The notes beneath the pieces were generated by a model. The model ran no database searches. It worked only from the letters and a program-made list of their open reading frames with translations, and was not told the DNA's origin. Both the position numbers and the translations under genes were made by a program. This document shows positions 23,621 to 32,415 of a DNA stretch of 64,000 nt, piece by piece. Positions within the stretch are counted from its first letter, which is position 1. Every line of letters starts with the position of its first letter. The stretch comes from Rutidosis leptorrhynchoides (taxonomy: Eukaryota > Streptophyta > Magnoliopsida > Asterales > Asteraceae). The stretch lies in the NCBI RefSeq assembly GCF_046630445.1, contig NC_092341.1, positions 33,269,501 to 33,333,500 on the forward strand. Direction: 5' to 3'.

Positions 23621-24068
23621 GTTTCTTCAATAAACACAACAGATATAATTTAATCATATAGAATATTATAGGTAAAATGAGTTGTCAATAGTTAATCGTA
23701 GCATATTAATAATATGAACCGATTATTATAAAAGCCTTTTCTTCTTATTAGCATTTTATAATTATTTCTAGGGTATTACCTACCCGTTAAGTTCATACAT
23801 AATAGCTAGTACAAGGAATTAACTACTAAAATCCTAATAATATTCCACTATAAAAAATTATAGCGAGTTACTACATTATTATGTAATAATAATAATAAGA
23901 AGTAGTAATAATACAAATAATCATTCCATGCATTTATTATTAATAAACCAAAATAATACAATACCATACAATACTGATATTTTACATATGCTTATTTTAA
24001 ATAACAAGATAGAGTAGCACACATAAGCAATAAAATAGCGCATGGAAGATTTATGGTTGCGAGGTCGT
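23621..24068 (-). other. Element C: spacer between leader ORF and gag, AT-rich
   Basis: No coding sequence. It contains the internal PPT-like motif at 23777-23790 and several AAT/ATT runs. Confidence 0.6.
23777..23790 (-). other. Internal copy of the polypurine tract (central-PPT-like) in element C
   Basis: Minus-strand TTAACGGGTAGGTA, continuing AATACCC. It differs by one base from the element's own 3' PPT string TTAACGGGGAGGTA and is identical to the 3' PPT of element A. The same 20-mer TTAACGGGTAGGTAATACCC is present in element A at 29745-29764, in the matching place. Confidence 0.6.
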
Positions 24069-24755
24069 TTATTCAGAACTATCAGAAACTTCTTCCCATT
24101 TGGTTCTCTCTGCCAATTGTTTGTGTGCACATGGTCCGACAGACATTCTGGCAGTGTATTTTATTTTTGGTTGGGGTTTTGAGGTACCCGTTACCTCAGT
24201 GGGTTTAATACAATAAGGGTGGTTACGGATCGAATGGTCATGTTCCTTTTTAATAATTAAGGACTTTTTATTATTGTGGTTGTTTTTATTATCTATAGCA
24301 AGTTGGAATTTCTCCTTAGTGATCTCTTTTATTTCATTAGCGAAATCCTCCTCCTTACTGATCTCGTCTGATGACGAACTGTCTGAGTCATGTGTAGGAG
24401 AATATGATGACGAACTGCAAGAATATGTACCGGTGGTCATGAACCGAAATCTGCCAGGCGTAATCGGCACAACCCGCCCATCGGCGGTATATCTGGACCA
24501 ATGTCCATATTTGTTTAGAAATGGACGATCCTCGTTTACTCCAGGGATCATGGGTCCATGCCAACGATACTGTGGCTCCGGAAAACTAAAGCTGGGTGGA
24601 GCTGGAACCTCCTCTGGGTTTACCGGGAGTTGAGATTCCCCGGCTAACACAATTTCTTCTTTAATAGGTATTGGAACGCCCTTTTCAGTTGTGGATATAA
24701 TAGATTCAGTGTCCGATTCCGAGTCGTACAAAATGATAGGATTAGAGGAAGTCAT
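24069..24755 (-). CDS. Element C leader ORF upstream of gag, unknown function (228 aa)
   Basis: An intact ORF in the sense orientation of the element between the PBS and gag. It starts with ATG at 24755, about 180 bp after the PBS, and ends at 24069. The N-terminus is acidic and Ser/Thr-rich (YDSESDTESI). A Pro-rich middle contains PPSFSFPEPQYRWHGPMIPG and GHWSRYTADGR. A Ser/Asp tract (SCSSSSYSPTHDSDSSSSDE) is followed by a Lys/Glu-rich, possibly coiled segment and a basic part; it ends EVSDSSE. No zinc knuckle, enzyme motif, signal peptide or membrane segment is seen. I do not recognise a family. Intactness in a young element suggests it may be expressed. Confidence 0.7.
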   Translation of the reverse strand: MTSSNPIILYDSESDTESIISTTEKGVPIPIKEEIVLAGESQLPVNPEEVPAPPSFSFPEPQYRWHGPMIPGVNEDRPFLNKYGHWSRYTADGRVVPITPGRFRFMTTGTYSCSSSSYSPTHDSDSSSSDEISKEEDFANEIKEITKEKFQLAIDNKNNHNNKKSLIIKKEHDHSIRNHPYCIKPTEVTGTSKPQPKIKYTARMSVGPCAHKQLAERTKWEEVSDSSE

Positions 24756-24936
24756 CTATCACATAATTGAAACAACAATTACGTTAGCATATAAATATAT
24801 CACATATAATGTTTTTGACCAAATAATAAGCAAAAATCAGTAAAAACAGATATGGTCATAGTCCAGACTCACTAATGCATCCTAACAATTACCAGTTAAA
24901 CACACTAATGTAATTTCTGGTTCCCTATGACCTCAA

Positions 24937-24948
24937 GCTCGGATACCA
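24937..24948 (-). other. Primer binding site of element C
   Basis: Minus-strand TGGTATCCGAGC, two bases inside the 5' LTR; one base differs from the canonical initiator-Met site TGGTATCAGAGC used by A, B, E1 and E2. Confidence 0.8.
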
Positions 24949-24950
24949 AC

Positions 24951-26569
24951 TGTAACGACCCGTCAAAATCGCTATTGACGCGGCACGTTAATCATTGATT
25001 CCACAGTGAGGTTTTGACCTCTATATGATACGTTTTGATAAAATATTGCATTCATTAAAATAAGTGACTTTCTAAACATAGAAAGTTATAAACATGTGGG
25101 CAAGTGCTTAGGTATAAGCAAAACCCCGAAATACATAAGTCTTTAATTTACAGGTTGACATCACAGTCCAATTATTTATTACACAACGCAGTTTTATTTT
25201 GAATGCAATAAACTTTGTACAAAGCATGAGAGACTCCATGCAGGCAACAAGCACATCACAGCAGAAGCATTCTAAGGACCTGAGAATAAAACATGCTAAA
25301 AAGTCAACACGAATGTTGGTGAGTTATAGGTTTAATTGCTCGAGTCATAAACATATATAAAGATAGACCACAAAATTTCATCAAAAGTTTATCAATAGAT
25401 TCTACGTAACAGAGCACCCTGGTAACTAAACTTAACGCTATAGTGATAATTACCCCATTCGTTTTAATACACGCAAACCAACGTGTCTTAAACTCAAATA
25501 ACATACGTCCGTTAAAAGGCTAGCGCTCTAGCTCGGACGGGGATGTCAAGCCCTATGGATCCATATACAATTATTCGCGCCCACCAGTCCATATCCTATG
25601 TACTGGCAGCTACTAGTTACCAAAGCTAAGGGATTTTCGGTTTAACTCAGTGTAGAATTTAGTATGTACTTGTGTCTTATCGCGTTTAAAATAAATTGCA
25701 TGTATTCTCAGCCCAAAAATATTTAAAGTATTTAAAAAGGGAGACTATAACTCACAGTTCAATATTGCGATTCAATATTGTAGGCAAATTGCGTAGACGT
25801 AATGATGGTAGACGACTGTATGGTTGGTCTTGGATTCAAGAACAATACCCCGAACAATACACAATATTTCCTTATTTTAAAACGGTTTGAAACCCGAATT
25901 CAAAATACCCTCGAATATATTTTATTATTATTAAACTTAAAATTAAAATTAAAATTATAATTATAATTATAAAATTTACGTACATATATAATTTATGAAA
26001 AATTTCGTCGAGCAAAACTGACCTTTTATAGTACTTTTCGATTTACTGTAGCTCATGCGATCGCATGAGTTTTCAGTGTTTTTGCCATGCGATCGCATGG
26101 CCGCCTTTTCTGTTTCTGTTTGCTAGTTCGTCGACATCAAATAGTGTTACTGTAGCAAATAGTATTACTGTAGCAAATAGTGTTTACTGCAGCAAATAGT
26201 GTTTTACTGTAGCAAATAGTGTTTACTGTAGCAAATCACTGTAGCAAACTCGTTTTCACTGTAGCAAAATATGGTTTCACTGTAGCAAATAGTGTTTTAC
26301 TGTAGTAAATTGTGTTTTACTGTAGCAAAGTAATTTTTACTGTAGCAAATAGGGTTTTACTGTAGGAAAGTCGTTTTTACTTGTATATATATATATATAT
26401 ACATACATATAATTGTTCATGAATCGTCGAGAGTAGTCATAGGTAATTGTATATATGAAACAGTTCTAAAATTTTGAGACTCAATCTAACAGACTTTGTT
26501 TAACGTGTTAAAATAATAAATCGTATAGAGAATTGGTTTAAATAAGTCAAAAATTTTCGGGTCATCACA
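24951..26569 (-). repeat. Element C, 5' LTR
   Basis: 1619 bp, nearly identical to 17528-19156. The palindrome pair is at 26052-26069 and 26084-26101, and the CTGTAGC array at 26139-26382. The final TCATCACA is followed by the second TACCT. Confidence 0.95.
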
Positions 26570-26574
26570 TACCT

Positions 26575-28520
26575 ACACCCTCATTTCTCTCTCAAAATAC
26601 TCCTAACTTCATACTTGATCATCTCCAAGCATTTTCCCCATCATTTAGCTTCAATTATAAGCCTTAAATACCATAAGAAAACTCTTTCAAGAACATATCA
26701 AAATAACCACCCATTTGAAGAAGTTTACTTCCAACCTTTTGATCTAACTCCACCACTCTTTGATTCCAAGATTTTTTCTTATCTTTTGCAGTAACTTTGT
26801 CCAAGTAACTTGAGGTAGTAACCTTGTTCATAATCTTATTCAATTCATATTCATATAGCTATCTTATTTTGTGGTATAAAATTTTAACAACAAGAACATA
26901 GTTTGAATGATTTCAGACTTGTTCGCAAACTAAATAGATCCTTCTAACTTGACTTTTAAAACACTTCAAGACCTGTAATATATCATAATGATATGCTAAC
27001 CTAACAAGATATAACTTGGCTTTACAAAGAACATCTTAAAAACTGAATCTACGTCGTCGGAGTGCAACCGGGGGCTGTTTTGGGTTGGATAATTAAAAAC
27101 CATCTTGAACTTTGAATTGGAAGTTCATGTTCTGGAAAAATGATATTTCTTATGAATATGTTAACACATAAAAATTTCATGGTTTAACTCAAAGTGTAAG
27201 TATTTTTAGAAAAATGATCATTAAATGTTGTTTTTATGATGGAAAATGATCACTTTCATAAGTTTCACCAAAGTTTGACCTATAACCTATGATTTCGAAT
27301 ACAAACTAAGGTATTTTCAGTTTATATTCTTAAAATTTGACTCGATCCAAAGAAGTGGCAAGTTGAACCAACAAAAACGGAGTTGTAATGAAGAAACTAC
27401 GACTAAAACAAGATTGGGTATCCGAAGCTAGTTTAGCTACGAAAATATTTGGAGAAAAAGTAAATTAATCATATCTTTTCTAATTAATATGATATTTTAT
27501 ATATAATTACTTATGATTTGATTTTATATATTTCAGGACCACCCGTAAACAACACGAGAAGATTAATCATAAGACCTCATGATTGTACGCAACACGTCAT
27601 TTGACAACACGGTACTTTATGTACGCAACATGTCATTTGACAACATGGTACCATGGGTTGAGATTAATTCTGATCAATACGAATACGATGGGGTCTTTAT
27701 TTATTTTATTTAAGCAACTAATTATGGACCACTAACATCGGACTGCTAACTACGGACTAAGAAAATATTAAAAGTATTAAAAGTATATATATATGTAACG
27801 ATTACTTAAAAAGAAAATATGTTGATATATTATATATATGGTTAGGTTCGTGATATCTATCGGAGACCAAGTCGAATTAAATACCTTCAAGGCAAAAGTG
27901 AGTTTCATTTGCTCCCTTTTTAATTGCTTTTGCAATATATATTTTTGGGCTGAGAATACATGCGCTGCTTTTATAATTGTTTACAAAATAGACACAAGTA
28001 CTTAAAAATATATTCTACGTTGAGTTGTACCACTGGCATATTTCCCTGTAGCTTGGTAACTACTATTTACATGGGTATTGTAAACGCGAATCCTGTTGAT
28101 AGATCTATCGGGCCTGACAACCCCAACCGGACTGGACGACCAGTATTCAACGGTTGCACAGTACTTCGTTTTGTAGGCTACACTTGGTACAGTGTAGTGA
28201 GATTTCATAATAAATGGAATATGCGACGTTGATTAATAGTTAAGTATGGTTACCAAGTACTCAACAACTTAGAATATTTTTATTGAAATGTTTATGAATA
28301 TAAAATCTTGTGGTCTATTAACATATTGAAATGATTGTTATGATAAACCTATGAACTCACCAACCTTTTGGTTGACACTTTAAAGCATGTTTATTCTCAG
28401 GTACGAATTAAGTCTTCCGCTGTGCATTTGCTCAATATAAGGACATTACTTGGAGCCGATCATCGCAATGGGACCAAATGTTGATGACTTCGTCCAGGTG
28501 AATTAGGACGGGTCCTTTCA
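26575..28520 (+). repeat. Element A, left LTR, second part
   Basis: Continues 16793-17527 after element C. It matches 33151-35096 base by base apart from scattered substitutions and microsatellite length. Ends GGACGGGTCCTTTCA. The ORFs at 27960 (+) and 28002 (-) recur at 34536 and 34578 in the other LTR. Confidence 0.93.
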
Positions 28521-28522
28521 GT

Positions 28523-28534
28523 TGGTATCAGAGC
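28523..28534 (+). other. Primer binding site of element A
   Basis: TGGTATCAGAGC, two bases after the left LTR, a perfect initiator-Met tRNA site. Confidence 0.92.
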
Positions 28535-28931
28535 CGTGGTCGTAGCGAACCAGGTCTTGCATTAGTGTGTCTAACTAGTAGTTGTTAGGATGTATTAATG
28601 AGTCTGGACTTCGACCGTGTCTACATGTCAAAAGTTTTGCTTATCATTTCTAGTCGGAAATCATATGCTTATCATCCTTAGGAAATTACCTGCTTATCAT
28701 TCATAAGTATAGACACGTTTTACTGCATTTACTGCATTGATAGTGTATAGACGAATTCTTATCTTAGCATATCTGTTATTGCGAACTTTGACTAATACCT
28801 TTTCAAAGATTCTCCGTAATTTACGGAATTTTGGTATTATATATACATATGTAAATTATGTATTGAAGAGTACCAAATCTAACTCCTATAATCTATTCCA
28901 TACCAAAAATTCATTTTCCCCATTATACAAG

Positions 28932-29378
28932 ATGGATTTCGCATCTAGTTCGAATTCTTCAGATTCCGACAGTTATGCCGATATGGATTTCCATTCGGGC
29001 TCCGAAAGCAGCGTCACCGGAATGGATCAACCAATTTCCCATCATCTATTCTGGATGAATTGGGGATGGGTTCGTAATATACTAAATCACTGGAGACAAT
29101 AAGAAGGTGATCCATTCCATCCACCAAATTTCCCTCTTGGCGATGAACCTGAAGCACTTACCGGTGAACCTATTCGAAACACCATTTTCTCTCTCATTTC
29201 TAGAGTATCTCGTCACGATTATATACTATCCCATATTACAAATCTTTTTCATTCGCTCGCTCCAACTGCCAATCATCCCGGTGTACTAGCAGAAGTTAAC
29301 GAACTTCGCGCTCGCGTGACGGCTTTGGAGAACATGGTGTGAAGGTTGCAAACACCAGCAGTAGCACCAGCAGCATAA
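28932..29378 (+). pseudogene. Element A leader ORF, broken by two in-frame stops
   Basis: The frame starts at ATG 28932 with a Ser/Asp-rich acidic N-terminus (MDFASSSNSSDSDSYADMDF). It is interrupted by TAA at 29100-29102 and TGA at 29340-29342, and otherwise stays open to a stop near 29376. The middle reads PIRNTIFSLISRVSRHDYIL, followed by a heptad-like, coiled-coil-prone stretch EVNELRARVTALENMV. It occupies the position of the intact 228-aa leader ORF in element C, but I see no clear residue-by-residue similarity between them. Function unknown. Confidence 0.6.
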
Positions 29379-29744
29379 TCAGCACCACCATCAATAACAT
29401 CAACAATACCACTAACAAACAACATCCGCATCACACGTCTCAACATCATAATCTGTCCCACAAACATCAACATCATACGCACCATAGATACCAAGGAGTA
29501 CCAACAATAATGAACGATGAAGTATTGATCCATAACTTCATTGATATTCTGCGAAGAATATGTGATTTCAAAAAGTTTTAGAGATTTCTTATTCTAGCTT
29601 AAACCGAAAAGCAAATGAGATTAATATCATATTAACTCTATAAATTCATGATTTCATCTGAAGAAAATATATATGTATATATGTTTTCATAAAGATTGTA
29701 ATTAAAAGTTCTTTTGTACAAAATATTAATGGTGAAATTTTTTT

Positions 29745-29758
29745 TTAACGGGTAGGTA
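29745..29758 (+). other. Internal copy of the polypurine tract in element A
   Basis: TTAACGGGTAGGTA, preceded by GAAATTTTTTT. The true 3' PPT at 32400-32415 reads TTTAACGGGTAGGTAC, preceded by GAAATTTC. The match covers the tract and its upstream flank, so it is a duplicate rather than a chance purine run. Confidence 0.65.
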
Positions 29759-30059
29759 ATACCCGAGGAATAATTAGATTTCATCTTAATAAGTTACATT
29801 GTACATTCGTCGAAGCTGATCCAACAGTCATTTACTATTCTACTTACAACCACCGATATACGTATCCGTTCACCGCAGAATAACCATTTTCATTCAATTT
29901 CATATTTGGATTTTGACTTCCCAGAATCCAACAAGTGGCATATGAAGAAAACATATGACAAAATAAAATCTGTTAGAAACAAACAAATTAACTATGAAAA
30001 ATTTTGTTAAGAATCCACGCTAACTGTTCCAGCTAACTGTTCCTAGCTAACTGATTACA

Positions 30060-30480
30060 TTTTATTTATCGCAGTTTATTTATCGCAATTTAATTATCGC
30101 ACTTTTATTTATCGTCATTTAATTTCTATAATTATTTTACGCACTTTAAATATCGGGACACGTATATAGTGTTTTGACATATCATATCGACGCATCTATA
30201 TATATTATTTGGAATCACCATAGACACTCTATATGCAGTAATGATCGAATTCTCTATACAAGGTTGAGGTTTATTCTACAATAATATATATAGTTTGAGT
30301 TGTGATCGAGTCTGAGACGTATACGGGTCACGACAGGTATTAATTAATTCGTATATTATATATTAAACTATATATGAATTATTGGACTGTTACTGTGGAC
30401 TATCGACTGTGGACTAATGACATTGGACAATTAAAATGAATTAAAATATTGATTATAACATATGAAACTAAATATTTCTT
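30060..30480 (+). repeat. LTR-like fragment of a sister family inside element A's interior
   Basis: 30161-30340 is the reverse complement of 130-360 in element D's LTR: shared CGACGCATCTATATATATTAT-like, TTGGAAT...CATAGACACTCTATATGCAGTAATG, GGTTGAGGTT and GAGTTGTGATC blocks. It begins with three variants of TTTATTTATCGCA (30060-30110). A's own LTRs do not contain this block. Confidence 0.6.
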
Positions 30481-31428
30481 CAAGATTTCCACTTGATTTC
30501 ATCTTAAACCTCATTGTATCTCGACGATTACAATCAGCGTTCAAATCTATCATGATTCTTAAAAACACCTCAATCGAGAGGATAAACCAACCACACTTCA
30601 TCTACGGAAGAAAAGATTGATGCATATAGTTATGCACCTGAAAAACCCTCGGAAACTGAGTAAACGTTTGACACGTATCTGTTCTAGTTCCTTTGACATT
30701 GTTATTACCGAAGATCGTTTTGAAATCCCTTTCTAAAGTAGCTAATTTTGTCACAGCTCCAGCAAGTCAACTCCGACTTTTCATCCGAAACAACTTTATT
30801 ATAACCGCGATATATATGCATACTCTTTATTGTTACTGGGGAACCTTTTATATTCCACAATATTACCATCAGCGATTAATCATTCTAAAAAACACAATTC
30901 TCCTGAAACTACCTCGGTTTGATAACCGATGACCCATATCAGTTAACTTTGAAAATGCTGACGAAGCAGCATGTTGTAGATGATCTTAATAGCCAAAAGT
31001 TTGATGATAAAGAAAGGAGTGTTAGGAACGCTCGATAGAAAATTTAGTACCGAAAAGCGGATTATGCGAAACTATGAAGAAAGCCGTGGACAAATCACAA
31101 AGAATAAGTTTGCCTTCAAAGAATCCAAATGATTCTGTGCCTGCTGAAATCGTTAGCAAACATCTTATTTCTCATTCTAAACCTTCACAGACAAATCTTC
31201 TTCATCATCCATTGATATTAGAAATTCTAAGATATTCTCGTATGTTCTATTATAAATATCCTCCATATTTCTGGCGATATTTTCACAACTATTCTTATCT
31301 GAGATCATTTATCTCTCCGTAATATCTGCAACATAAAAGAAACTGTGTTAGTTTCTAAATTCTGAAACCTTCGAGTTTAAAATATGAATGTTTTGAAGTA
31401 GTGTTGGGAACTGAAGCATGGATTAGTA
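30481..31428 (+). other. Element A interior, non-coding stretch
   Basis: Only short random-looking ORFs (79 aa at 30693, 82 aa at 31074), without motifs. No gag or pol similarity is recognised. Confidence 0.35.
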
Positions 31429-31463
31429 TAATATAATGACACTTGATCAACGTCATTATATTA
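31429..31463. repeat. Perfect 12-bp inverted repeat (hairpin) in element A
   Basis: TAATATAATGAC (31429-31440) and GTCATTATATTA (31452-31463) are exact reverse complements, separated by 11 bases. An imperfect version with flanking similarity is found in element B at 5689-5721. Confidence 0.85.
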
Positions 31464-31798
31464 CAGTAAGTCATGCTGAGTTTCTAATGAAGCATGATGA
31501 TTCACAGTACCGTCATTATGTGCCATTTACACGACTCTTACATTCTATCTAATCTCTAAACATATCAAGAGAATATTTTTCTGGATGACTCGGTCTTCTC
31601 CAGGGTATTCTGGTAATTTAACAAATCAAAATCGCTCTATTACCATTTTCTTCTTAGAGCATTAGCTATGTTCATTCTGAATTTCATATCTACGAATTCC
31701 GGACCATTACTCGCTTGACTCGAAGTCGGGAAGAGAAAACGAAAGCATGAAGCTCCGAAAAATAATGAAGAATATAAACTCCGATAATAACCCCGAAA

Positions 31799-31972
31799 TT
31801 ACAAACCATGTATATCGATGCAGATAGCAATATAGAGACACAGGAGAATTAGAAACACTATAAACACAAGAGTATAGTAGAAGTAAATAGATTCTTCTGG
31901 TGGTAGATGAAAAAGAAGAATGACAGATATAAAAGTTAGGAGTATATCAAGAATCAGGACTGGATGGAGCAT
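31799..31972 (-). CDS. Antisense small ORF: 57-aa protein with two hydrophobic segments
   Basis: On the minus strand, opposite to the element, ATG at 31972 opens a 57-codon frame ending with TAA at 31799-31801. The product is very hydrophobic: segment 1 about residues 4-23 (PVLILDILLTFISVILLFHL), a short polar loop PPEES, segment 2 about residues 29-52 (ending LILLCLYIAICI) and a short tail DIHGL. That is a plausible two-helix membrane hairpin. A TATAAAT box lies at 32055-32061 upstream, and no other ATG occurs between it and 31972, so the ATG would be the first in a transcript with a CT-rich leader of about 55 bases. No family recognised; chance hydrophobicity of AT-rich, T-rich DNA is the main alternative. 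Confidence 0.4.
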   Translation of the reverse strand: MLHPVLILDILLTFISVILLFHLPPEESIYFYYTLVFIVFLILLCLYIAICIDIHGL

Positions 31973-32054
31973 ATTGATGAATGATTTAAAGTAAGAATTA
32001 AGGGAGAAAGAATAGAAGGTGTGAGTCGTGGAAAATAAGGAAACGAAGGGGTGA

Positions 32055-32061
32055 ATTTATA
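32055..32061 (-). promoter_or_regulatory. Possible antisense TATA box in element A
   Basis: Minus strand CACTATAAATTCACCCC, followed by a pyrimidine-rich, ATG-free leader. This has the composition of plant core promoters and faces the antisense small ORF. Confidence 0.4.
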
Positions 32062-32399
32062 GTGAAATATCCGACAGAGCAATCGAAACAGATTATTGCA
32101 TATAATCAAAGAATATCCTGATTTCCTTAATCACCAAAGAACCAAATCTTATTACGTAAGATTCTCTTTAAATCCCTTAAATCCCGGAAATCAATCATAA
32201 CTACGTCATCGGTTAAGACGAATATATTTTACTCATCTCACTCTTTTACGATAGTCTCATTTATATTCTTCGCATAATCGAATCGTTTTATCTACATTAC
32301 TCAATGATGATAAAACTCCATTATCACCTTATATTTGTCATGAAAACCTTCTTATTGTTATCCATAACAACCTCTATCAAATTTCGGGGACGAAATTTC

Positions 32400-32415
32400 T
32401 TTAACGGGTAGGTAC
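32400..32415 (+). other. Polypurine tract of element A
   Basis: TTTAACGGGTAGGTAC immediately before the right LTR start TGTAATGACTCGG. Confidence 0.88.

Larger units (their letters stand above)
17528..26569 (-). mobile_element. Element C: Ty3/gypsy retrotransposon, near-complete, on the minus strand
   Basis: 9042 bp flanked by TACCT (17523-17527 and 26570-26574). The ends are TGTAACGACCCG...CGGGTCATCACA in plus-strand view. The LTRs are 17528-19156 and 24951-26569; by eye they differ by only about six substitutions and a few repeat-length changes, so the insertion is recent relative to its hosts A and B. Order on the minus strand: LTR, PBS, leader ORF, internal PPT-like motif, gag, protease, RT, RNase H, integrase, PPT, LTR. 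The integrase C-terminal extension ([19 protein letters not shown]) resembles a chromodomain-type tail, so a Tekay/Del-like chromovirus is likely. One stop codon and an altered RT active site make this copy defective. Confidence 0.95.
28521..32415 (+). mobile_element. Element A internal domain, non-autonomous (no gag-pol)
   Basis: The whole element spans 16793-35096 including nested C, flanked by GTTTG, with 2681-bp LTRs and a short interior of 3895 bp. I find no protease, RT or integrase motif. In order, the interior holds a PBS, a broken leader ORF, an internal PPT-like motif, an LTR-like fragment of a sister family, non-coding sequence, a hairpin, an antisense small ORF and the 3' PPT. PBS and PPT are intact, so it could have been mobilised by a related autonomous element; large-LTR non-autonomous elements of this design are known from plants. 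Confidence 0.85.
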
